DNA of 5,729 nt. Origin: an uncultured Bacilli bacterium. Its GTDB lineage: Bacteria > Bacillota_I > Bacilli_A > RF39 > UBA660. Each line of letters begins with the position of its first letter. The stretch's first letter is position 1. The stretch is from the NCBI GenBank assembly GCA_949879835.1, contig CATLBU010000049.1, positions 1 to 5,729 of the forward strand, written 5' to 3'. Under the pieces are notes generated by a model that saw only the letters and a program-made list of their open reading frames with translations, did not search any database and had not been told where the DNA came from. Made by a program: the position numbers and the translations under genes. Positions 1 to 5,447 of this stretch are shown in pieces.

Positions 1-323
1 TCCTCAATTCCTAACTTATCTAACAAATCATCTCTTAATTGAAAATATTTATCTAAAAAGTCTGTATCATAATCTTTCTCTTCTATATTATATTTTTTTA
101 CAAAGTAGTCAGCTCTTTCCTTCCAATAAGAATCTTCTTTACCCATTTCGTATAAAGTATTAATATCCCAACCATTTGCATAAATCTCATTATAATTTAA
201 TATATCTTGATATAACTCTTCAAACTCTTTTGGAATAAAAGGTTTCAAATATTCAAGCATTAAGAGATCGCCATAATTATAAAGTTCTTTTAATTTTCTT
301 AAATCTAATTCATATAAATTAAT
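1..323 (-). CDS. Hypothetical protein, 3' end outside the window, apparent ATT start
   Basis: I do not recognise this protein. The frame is open from 323 to the window edge (107 codons plus 2 bases) and looks coding: it begins I-N-L-Y-E-L-D-L-R-K-L and continues with a charged, tyrosine-rich, probably helical sequence containing NGWDINTLYEMGKEDSYW. The ORF carries no ATG, GTG or TTG between its upstream in-frame stop (about 24 bases before 323) and residue 22. A very strong ribosome binding site (331-339) lies 7 bases before ATT at 321-323, so ATT is the best start. The first in-frame ATG (258-260) has no ribosome binding site and would discard 21 coding-looking residues. The gene follows the 343-aa gene by 36 bases in the same direction, so it is probably the next cistron of the operon. 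A sequencing error or a mutated ATG could also explain the ATT. Coding call fairly sure; function unknown. Confidence 0.75.
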   Translation of the reverse strand, partial: MNLYELDLRKLKELYNYGDLLMLEYLKPFIPKEFEELYQDILNYNEIYANGWDINTLYEMGKEDSYWKERADYFVKKYNIEEKDYDTDFLDKYFQLRDDLLDKLGIE

Positions 324-330
324 GTTGTAT

Positions 331-339
331 CCCTCCTTT
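331..339 (-). promoter_or_regulatory. Strong ribosome binding site placing the start at ATT (321-323)
   Basis: Minus-strand AAAGGAGGG sits 7 bases before ATT. It is the best Shine-Dalgarno match in the window and the main evidence for ATT initiation. The leader around it (349 down to 328) matches the leader at 1990 down to 1969 in 19 of 22 positions. Confidence 0.75.
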
Positions 340-359
340 GACCTATTTTATTAACTAGT

Positions 360-1391
360 TTATACATACTCTATATTTTCCTCAGTTTCTTTTTCTACTT
401 TCTTCATATTTTGAATTTGGAATCTTTCCTCAAAGTAGTCTTTAATCATTTCTTCATTATATTTAGTATCGCCATCTAACCATCCATTTATAGCTATACC
501 ATAATAATCACTTAAATATTTAAATTCACTTACTGTGCCAAATAATCCATCCGTTAATGTTTCAAGTGAAAAATAAGGTCTATAACCATCTAAGTCCAAT
601 GTATCGTTATCATAATTTTTATAATAGTCTGATATTTCTTTTGCTTTTTCATTTATTCCAAGAGCAACTTGAGCTGTATCCATTCCAATTTCATATTCTT
701 TGCTTTTTAAAAGTCTTGTATACTCAATATTTCCTTCGTCGGTCAATTGTATAATAAAATTTGTTTTTTTCTTTTCTTTTTCTACAAGCAATAAATTAAT
801 ATCAAAACCTGTAATATGAAGTTTATGACCATTATATTCATCATAATAATTTCTTTTTATTATATTAAGATTAACTTCCCAATCTTCAGGATTAGAAAAT
901 TTTTGTTCATATCTACAATTTACATCTTTTCCATAATGCGGATCAGTAGCAATAATATGCTTTAAGTGTTTTATCTCACCTATATATTTTATTACTTCAT
1001 AATCTTTATGCTCATATTCCTTTATCTCAATTCCATTAAACCATCTAGCATTATTTAACCATTCTTCTAAAGAATCATAATTTTGATTTGGAAACATCTT
1101 TTTTCTATCTTCAACATCGGTTATTTTTTCTAGCCATTCTTTCGGAATATCACAACATCTAGGTCTATCCTCATCTGAACATGGCATGTAAGAATATTCA
1201 TCGTTTTCTTTACTAATAAAGTAACATTGAACTATATTCAGATTATCAACTTTTGCAAGAATCCAAATGTGGTCATCCTTAATATTTTTATCTAAAACTT
1301 TATGATTTAGCTCTTCTTGTGTTTGTTGAAGAAATTTAGATAATTCTTCTATTGTTTTTACTTCAGGAACTCCATACCAGCCATAAATCAT
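360..1391 (-). CDS. 343-aa hypothetical protein with a DUF4241-like C-terminal region
   Basis: The start is ATG at 1389-1391, with CAGGAG (1399-1404) 7 bases upstream. The ATG overlaps the TGA of the 90-aa gene (ATGA), so translation is probably coupled. Residues 1-130 form an unrecognised N-terminal part (WYGVPEVKTIEEL, then an acidic stretch with CSDEDRPRCC at 71-80). From about residue 145 three elements recall the small beta-rich 'TDPCY' proteins of Firmicute phages and mobile elements, which resemble DUF4241: ATDPHY at 148-153, IGMDTAQVALGI at 235-246 (compare the family-style G-V-D-S-G-Q) and DGLFGTVSEF at 281-290. If that is right, the usual Cys of TDPCY is His here, and residues 1-140 are an addition. 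No signal peptide or membrane segment is visible, so it is probably cytoplasmic. The family assignment is from recalled motif patterns and is tentative. The biochemical role of such proteins is not established to my knowledge. Confidence 0.85.
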   Translation of the reverse strand: MIYGWYGVPEVKTIEELSKFLQQTQEELNHKVLDKNIKDDHIWILAKVDNLNIVQCYFISKENDEYSYMPCSDEDRPRCCDIPKEWLEKITDVEDRKKMFPNQNYDSLEEWLNNARWFNGIEIKEYEHKDYEVIKYIGEIKHLKHIIATDPHYGKDVNCRYEQKFSNPEDWEVNLNIIKRNYYDEYNGHKLHITGFDINLLLVEKEKKKTNFIIQLTDEGNIEYTRLLKSKEYEIGMDTAQVALGINEKAKEISDYYKNYDNDTLDLDGYRPYFSLETLTDGLFGTVSEFKYLSDYYGIAINGWLDGDTKYNEEMIKDYFEERFQIQNMKKVEKETEENIEYV

Positions 1392-1660
1392 TTTTGTTCT
1401 CCTGTTTTTTTACCTAATTCTTCACTTGCTTCTCTATAAATATCTTCTATATAATGAATCATCTTTTTTGTATAAAGCATTTCTAATTGTAAAAAAAGTT
1501 TTTGAATTTCATCAGTTTCTTTGTTATATTTTTTTTCTATTTTAGTATATTCTTTCAATAAAAAAGTCAATAATTCTTTGACCTTACTATTTCTAATTTC
1601 ATATACTTCCAGTTTTTCTTGTAACGCAATCATATCTTGTGCTAATTTATTAAAATTCAA
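1388..1660 (-). CDS. Small coiled-coil protein, 90 aa, TTG start
   Basis: The function is not recognised. The start codon is TTG (1658-1660), preceded after 7 bases by GGAGAG (1668-1673) within GGAGAGTGAT (1664-1673), a good match to the 16S tail. No in-frame ATG lies near. The protein is almost wholly helical by eye: a heptad-like leucine/isoleucine pattern runs from residue 5 to about 80 (LAQDMIALQEKLEVYEI, then LLTFLLKEYTKIEKKY, then EIQKLFLQLEMLYTKK), with a charged lysine/glutamate-rich tail. This suggests an oligomerising or scaffold-type protein. It has no cysteine, no membrane span and no nucleotide-binding motif. Its TGA stop overlaps the ATG of the 343-aa gene by 4 bases, implying linked synthesis of the two. 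It lies 45 bases after the methylase-domain gene, with a hairpin between them. Confidence 0.8.
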   Translation of the reverse strand: MNFNKLAQDMIALQEKLEVYEIRNSKVKELLTFLLKEYTKIEKKYNKETDEIQKLFLQLEMLYTKKMIHYIEDIYREASEELGKKTGEQK

Positions 1661-1694
1661 TTTATCACTCTCCGTTTCTTTCTTATATAAAGAT

Positions 1695-1720
1695 AAAACC
1701 TAGACTTAATAATCTAGGCT
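1695..1720 (-). terminator. Weak terminator- or attenuator-like hairpin at the end of the N-6 methylase-domain gene
   Basis: On the minus strand the six bases CCTAGA (1718-1713) pair perfectly with TCTAGG (1704-1699) around an 8-base loop that contains the gene's TAA stop (1708-1706). One G-U and one A-U pair can extend the stem to 8 bp. A U-rich run (TTTTATCTTTAT) follows. The stem is short and only partly GC, and no promoter is visible in the 45-base gap before the next gene, so read-through or partial termination is more likely than a full stop. It could also be chance. Confidence 0.35.
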
Positions 1721-1966
1721 ATCTTCTGTTACTGATTCTTTTTCATAAAATTCTTCGGTTTCACCGTCAGACCAATAATATACATCTTTTTCTTCATTAT
1801 CTAAAACTTCAATACAAGCATAATTATATGTTTCCATTAAAGATTTTGCTTCTTTAATAGCTTCATCTTTTGTTTCAAATATATCTAAACAATCAGAACC
1901 GTATCCGTTATCTCGGTCAAATTCTGTTTCCCAAATTTTAATTTTAAAGTTATTCTCTTTGTTCAT
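1706..1966 (-). other. C-terminal module of the methylase-domain gene, possibly also translated alone from an internal ATG (86 aa)
   Basis: An in-frame ATG at 1964-1966 (residue 228 of the 313-aa frame) would give an independent 86-aa protein starting MNKENNFKIKIWETEF. AAGAAGTGAT (1970-1979) precedes it and matches the ideal AGGAGGTGAT in 8 of 10 positions, with about 7 bases between its core and the ATG. The module reads like a compact standalone domain: a beta strand (FKIKIWE), a conserved-looking EFDRDNGYGS, a helix (TKDEAIKEAKSLMETY), a strand (ACIEVLD) and an acidic end (DGETEEFYEKE). From memory, similar short proteins occur as separate genes on clostridial mobile elements, but I cannot verify this. 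It may be a fused domain, a nested gene, or both. Function unknown. Confidence 0.45.
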
Positions 1967-2647
1967 ATTATCACTTCTTTCACCTATTTTTTCTTGTAAT
2001 TCTTTATTATGGATAAATGACGGTGTATAAAAAGTGTCATACACTTCAAGTTTTAATGTGTCTTGATGTTTTATAATTGCATTTGCACCCATCAATGATA
2101 ATTGCAAATATGTTATACAACAAGATAATAAATCTATATCTGCACCAATTAATAAAATATCCTTAGAATTAACGCCCTGATTTATCAAATCATTATAGGC
2201 AGCATAAAGCATTCTTCCACTTCCACAACAATCATCTGTAATTTCATAATATTCTGGCTTGTTCTCCAATTCCATAAAATCACAATCTTTTAAAGCTATA
2301 TTTGACATAAGTTTAGATACATATATGGGAGTAAAAAATTGTCCATTTTTTGTATTAGTTATATTCAACTCTTCGTATATTTCTCCCAATGTATCTTTCA
2401 AAGTAGGAAACGTATATTCTGCTAATAAACTTGCAGCAATAATGATAAAATCTTCTGTATCACTTTCATTATATTTATCAATCAACATATTATAAAGATT
2501 TTCTCGTTCATGATTAAAATCAGCTTCATTAGCAAATCTATAAGCAAAACCTACAACAACATCATAAAATGCAGTAGAAATCCCTTTTTTCTCACCTAAG
2601 CTTTTAATTGCTTTCTTTATTCGCTCTTTATTAGTTTCTACTTTCAT
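1706..2647 (-). CDS. N-6 DNA methylase-type SAM-binding protein without a visible motif IV, fused to a small C-terminal domain
   Basis: Residues 85-200 carry the front half of an N-6 adenine methylase (HsdM-like, gamma-class order): GQFFTP at 102-107 (motif X), DDCCGSGR at 138-145 (motif I, S-adenosylmethionine loop, with DDCC in place of the usual DPAC), GADIDLLSCC at 168-177 (motif II region) and HQDTL at 194-198 (motif III). The catalytic NPPY/NPPF that should follow is absent: the fold ends near residue 225. Short N-6 methylase-like proteins of this kind are, from memory, common on Firmicute and Bacteroides mobile elements; whether they methylate DNA is unclear. Residues 228-313 are a separate acidic alpha/beta-looking module (see 1706-1966). 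The start is ATG at 2645-2647, 5 bases after the stop of the beta-class methyltransferase. I see no good ribosome binding site, so re-initiation by the same ribosomes is likely. No restriction endonuclease is nearby. Confidence 0.85.
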   Translation of the reverse strand: MKVETNKERIKKAIKSLGEKKGISTAFYDVVVGFAYRFANEADFNHERENLYNMLIDKYNESDTEDFIIIAASLLAEYTFPTLKDTLGEIYEELNITNTKNGQFFTPIYVSKLMSNIALKDCDFMELENKPEYYEITDDCCGSGRMLYAAYNDLINQGVNSKDILLIGADIDLLSCCITYLQLSLMGANAIIKHQDTLKLEVYDTFYTPSFIHNKELQEKIGERSDNMNKENNFKIKIWETEFDRDNGYGSDCLDIFETKDEAIKEAKSLMETYNYACIEVLDNEEKDVYYWSDGETEEFYEKESVTEDSLDY

Positions 2648-2652
2648 AAAAA

Positions 2653-3666
2653 TTATAACTCATACCCATCATCATTTTCGTAATAGTTTTCTATATGTGC
2701 TTTCATATTGTCATAAGTTTCTTTGTTTTGCTCTATCAATATAGAATCTCTTTCTTTATTAAGAGCAGCTATTCCTAAATTCCCACTTCCTGCATATTGA
2801 TCAAGCAATAATTCATTCGGCAAGGATACATATTCAATGATATCTTCAAATAATTCTATTGGCTTTTCTGCTTGATGAATTCTTGATTTTATACTAGGTG
2901 GTTGATAATTAAATTCAGTTGGTAACATTTTATTTGTTCCTGACATATATTTAACTTCTAGCCCTTTTTTCTCAAGCAAAGATGCTATTTCATAGGAAGT
3001 AAGTCCTGTAATATCTAAATTATTTTGCATAGCAATATTTTTATTAGTTTTTGCATCTAGTCTTAGGTTTCTAGCTTTTCCTTTAGAGAAGAAATATATA
3101 TCTTCAGTATTCTTACTATTTCTTCCTTGATTGATAATGAACTCACCTTTTTTCCATGGAACAACTGCATAAAAGTTCAATCCTGATTCTTCAGCAAGTT
3201 CATGAATTTTATTGATATATTTCCAATTATCTCCATTTTTACTAGGCAACATTTCAACTAAAAATCCTCCTGGTTTTAATACTCTATATTTTTCGTTAAA
3301 ATCATTTTCAACATATTGAAAGCAATCATATTCTGCTAAATTTCTATTTCCTCCAGTATGCGATTTTTTAAGACTATATGGATGATCAGTAATAATAGCA
3401 TCAATAGAATTATCTTTTATAAAAGATAAATCTCTTCCATCTCCATTAACAAGTAAGCAAGACTTATTTTTAACATTTACTTGGTAAACGCCTTTTGCAA
3501 GTCTAGAAAACAATCCTTTGTTAATTCCTTCATAAATTCTAGCTCGAATACTTTCCAAATTTACATCTTTATTCAGTTCATTTAAAATATAATCATTAGC
3601 TTCTTTTAAAGAAAAATTTTCAGATTCTCGAAAATAATTCCATAAAGATTGCTGAATTCCTTTCAA
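2653..3666 (-). CDS. Winged-helix plus beta-class DNA methyltransferase with a DHPY motif, TTG start
   Basis: This is probably a DNA amino-methyltransferase (N6-adenine or N4-cytosine) using S-adenosylmethionine. I place the start at TTG (3664-3666), giving 337 aa, because AAAGGAG (3675-3681) lies 8 bases before it and overlaps the upstream stop. The longer frame from ATG 3729 would add 21 residues inside the upstream gene. Domains by residue from the TTG: 1-63 a winged-helix-like region (SLKEANDYIL, ESIRARIYEGI, GLFSRLAKGVYQV); 74-97 NGDGRDLS followed by IITDHPY, the catalytic motif IV with DHPY instead of DPPY; 129-139 VLKPGGFLVEM; 265-269 QAEKP; 289-298 DQYAGSGNLG, the SAM-binding motif I; 309-313 ILIEQ, motif II. 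Motif IV before motif I is the beta-class order. HTGGNRN follows DHPY and may belong to the active site. No cognate nuclease is present, so it looks like an orphan mobile-element methyltransferase, perhaps protecting the element from host restriction. Confidence 0.9.
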   Translation of the reverse strand: MKGIQQSLWNYFRESENFSLKEANDYILNELNKDVNLESIRARIYEGINKGLFSRLAKGVYQVNVKNKSCLLVNGDGRDLSFIKDNSIDAIITDHPYSLKKSHTGGNRNLAEYDCFQYVENDFNEKYRVLKPGGFLVEMLPSKNGDNWKYINKIHELAEESGLNFYAVVPWKKGEFIINQGRNSKNTEDIYFFSKGKARNLRLDAKTNKNIAMQNNLDITGLTSYEIASLLEKKGLEVKYMSGTNKMLPTEFNYQPPSIKSRIHQAEKPIELFEDIIEYVSLPNELLLDQYAGSGNLGIAALNKERDSILIEQNKETYDNMKAHIENYYENDDGYEL

Positions 3667-3674
3667 GTAAATTT

Positions 3675-3681
3675 CTCCTTT
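3675..3681 (-). promoter_or_regulatory. Ribosome binding site deciding the TTG start of the beta-class methyltransferase
   Basis: AAAGGAG on the minus strand lies 8 bases before TTG 3664-3666 and overlaps the TAA (3680-3682) of the 132-aa gene. The ATG codons further upstream in the same frame (3729 and 3699) have no comparable site. Confidence 0.75.
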
Positions 3682-4078
3682 AGCACATTTCCAATTCATC
3701 TGAAGGACTATGTTTTTCTTTATTATCAAGAACTAATGATGTTTCCAATTTTCTAATTAATTTAGGAATATTCGTATTAGAAGAAACGTAAGTCACTACA
3801 CAATCAATATTATCATTACTATCATAGCAACATTCAAATTCATAATTTTCGTTGCAAAAAGCATTCCAATCAATAGATGAACTATACATATAAATACACG
3901 CCACATGGTCTGTATTTAAGTCAAAGGAAATATCTTTGTTATCTTTAATAAAGATTCTTTTTTCTTTATCAAAGCTCCAGTTATTTTCTTGTAGTTGTTT
4001 TCCAATTTCAATCAATATTTTTTCCGTTGTATCAAAAACATCAAAGCTTTCTTTATCATCACCTAAACTATATCCCAT
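3680..4078 (-). CDS. Hypothetical protein, 132 aa
   Basis: I do not recognise a family. The start is ATG (4076-4078) with AAAGGTG (4084-4090) 5 bases upstream. The protein has a helix at about 17-31 (TTEKILIEIGKQLQE), then strand-like segments (WSFDKEKRIFIKDN, ISFDLN, VACIYMYSS, YEFECCYD, CVVTYVSS) and a last helix at 104-115 (IPKLIRKLETSL), so it is probably a compact alpha/beta protein of about 115 residues plus a polar tail. It has six cysteines (61, 75, 83, 84, 93, 132) with no regular metal-binding spacing. No signal peptide or membrane span is visible. It sits 12 bases after the 270-aa gene and directly before the beta-class methyltransferase, whose ribosome binding site overlaps its stop, so it is co-transcribed and probably coupled to that gene. 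Confidence 0.8.
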   Translation of the reverse strand: MGYSLGDDKESFDVFDTTEKILIEIGKQLQENNWSFDKEKRIFIKDNKDISFDLNTDHVACIYMYSSSIDWNAFCNENYEFECCYDSNDNIDCVVTYVSSNTNIPKLIRKLETSLVLDNKEKHSPSDELEMC

Positions 4079-4090
4079 TTTGACACCTTT

Positions 4091-4903
4091 TTAAAATGTA
4101 CCTATTTCGCAATCATTATTATCAATATTTAACCACTTTTGGCAAAGAACTTCATAATCTATGTTTATTAACTCTGCTAATCTTGTAAAACACCTTTCTC
4201 TAATAACTGAATCGGAATCTCCTCCTAAAAGTTTGTATACATTTTTTCCTTTTTCTAAACAATTTTTTAAATCTTGAAATGTAATAGTGTCTGACAAATC
4301 ATTTCCTAATTCATCAGAAGGATAGTTTTTTAAATACCATAATTTAATTGATTCATCCAATACATTAAAATCATTTACTTTATCTAATGAAGAAATATTT
4401 TGCATAACATTTTCTAATACACCCATATTTAATAAAGCTTGGGCTATTCCATTTTCATTACAATTTTTGGTTTTATATTCTTTTTCATCTCTAACTATTA
4501 TTTGATTATTCTCCTTAAAACAAATAACATTATCTGACAAACGTAAACAAAGGCTACCGTTTAAGTACCCTTGTTTATTTTCCTCTGATTCTTCGTTTAA
4601 TTTTTTTGATATATAATCTAAAATTTTTGAATTATATTCGCCTAGTTTTTCTTGTATTGAATCATAATCATAATATACGTCTATGTAAGTGTTTCCACCT
4701 GCAAGAATTTCACCTGTACGTTCATCACGATCAATGCTTTCATATTTATTTAGCAAATGTTCAACCTTTTTTCGGTTAATATTAATATCTTTTATAGTTA
4801 CATCAAATCCATCACTATATCCAAAATAGCTATGTCTAATTGATATATTTTTAATATCAATACCATTCTCTTTCAAATATTTTTTTAATTCATTGCTATT
4901 CAA
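4091..4903 (-). CDS. 270-aa two-part protein with an LPD29-like N-terminal region, TTG start
   Basis: The start is TTG (4901-4903), with AGGAAGGT (4911-4918) 7 bases upstream. The only nearby ATG is out of frame. It overlaps the end of the 183-aa gene by 8 bases. Residues 1-80 resemble the 'large polyvalent protein-associated domain' LPD29: ELKKYLKENGIDIKN with a SIRHSYFGYSDGFDVTI core, then KKVEHLLNKYESIDRDERTGEILAGGNTYIDVYYD. LPD domains are known as parts of very large proteins of phages and conjugative elements, where they are thought to support DNA transfer or takeover; a short free-standing copy is less usual. Residues 105-150 are strand-like (GSLCLRLSDNVICFK). Residues 206-258 form a helical end with TITFQDLKNCLEKGKNVYKL and DSVIRERCFTRLAELINIDY ahead of CQKWL, which I cannot assign. 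The LPD29 match is by eye and tentative. Confidence 0.82.
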   Translation of the reverse strand: MNSNELKKYLKENGIDIKNISIRHSYFGYSDGFDVTIKDININRKKVEHLLNKYESIDRDERTGEILAGGNTYIDVYYDYDSIQEKLGEYNSKILDYISKKLNEESEENKQGYLNGSLCLRLSDNVICFKENNQIIVRDEKEYKTKNCNENGIAQALLNMGVLENVMQNISSLDKVNDFNVLDESIKLWYLKNYPSDELGNDLSDTITFQDLKNCLEKGKNVYKLLGGDSDSVIRERCFTRLAELINIDYEVLCQKWLNIDNNDCEIGTF

Positions 4904-5447
4904 GACTAATACCTTCCTCTAATGTTTTTTCTTGCAATTTTTTGTTATATCTTGCATCTTCGTAAGCATCAAATACATTTGCTATTTCTTGCCAATCTTC
5001 AGGATCAATTAAAGTTGATAAATCTACCGATAAATCATGCTCACCTAAAATCACATTTAAATCTTTTGTCATTTGTATTAACTTTTCAGGTGTAAAATCT
5101 TTGCGAGTTTGACAAAACCATAAATTCATTTGGTCCGTATTACCAATTAAAATAAAATCATTACTTTCAAGATTATAAAAAATCCATTCTTCATATTTTC
5201 TATCAGTATTTTTAGCTAAAATAGAACATTTATTTTGACTAATTTGATTTTTAAAATTATATTTCCAGCAAAATTCTTTTAATTTGTTAATTGTAGTTGT
5301 TTGTAGTTCATTTTTATCGATTTTCGCATTCTTTGGAATATCTTCAAACCAACTATCATCTACTTCATCATCATAATATACCAAATCTTCATTATTCCAA
5401 GTATAATGCTTGTTTTTATAAATAAATCCTGTAACTTTATTCTCCAA
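4896..5447 (-). CDS. Hypothetical protein, 183 aa, TTG start
   Basis: I do not recognise a family. The start is TTG (5445-5447), immediately after the TAA (5448-5450) of the upstream gene with no base between, and AAAAGGAG (5457-5464) lies 9 bases ahead inside that gene, so coupling is very likely. The N-terminus is beta-like and aromatic (VTGFIYKNKHYTWNNEDLVYYDDEV). The middle has EEWIFYNLESNDFILIGNTDQMNLWFCQTRKDF at about 86-118, which suggests a beta-sheet core. The C-terminal 65 residues are helical and acidic (FTPEKLIQMTKDLNVIL, then DPEDWQEIANVFDAYEDAR). No membrane segment, signal peptide or nucleotide-binding loop is visible. Its end overlaps the start of the 270-aa gene by 8 bases. 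Confidence 0.82.
   Translation of the reverse strand: MENKVTGFIYKNKHYTWNNEDLVYYDDEVDDSWFEDIPKNAKIDKNELQTTTINKLKEFCWKYNFKNQISQNKCSILAKNTDRKYEEWIFYNLESNDFILIGNTDQMNLWFCQTRKDFTPEKLIQMTKDLNVILGEHDLSVDLSTLIDPEDWQEIANVFDAYEDARYNKKLQEKTLEEGISLE

Noticed and set aside
258..260. ATG start for the partial gene at the low-coordinate end
   Set aside because: No Shine-Dalgarno match precedes it, and the 21 codons upstream are coding-like and preceded by a near-perfect one.
353..360. Palindrome AACTAGTT next to the stop of the 343-aa gene
   Set aside because: An 8-base palindrome is expected by chance in AT-rich DNA, has no loop or U-run, and is no evidence of an operator.
557..754. Plus-strand open frame of 65 codons
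   Set aside because: It lies antisense within the convincing 343-aa gene and has a low-complexity hydrophobic composition typical of AT-rich antisense frames.
1521..1703. Plus-strand open frame of 60 codons
   Set aside because: It is antisense to the coiled-coil gene, has no good ribosome binding site and has a phenylalanine/serine/leucine bias expected of a shadow frame.
2259..2495. Plus-strand open frame of 78 codons
   Set aside because: It is antisense to the N-6 methylase motifs, which fix the coding strand.
3667..3729. Upstream ATG start (3729) for the beta-class methyltransferase
   Set aside because: It would overlap the 132-aa gene by 50 bases with no ribosome binding site, while TTG 3666 has AAAGGAG at 8 bases and the winged-helix region begins there.
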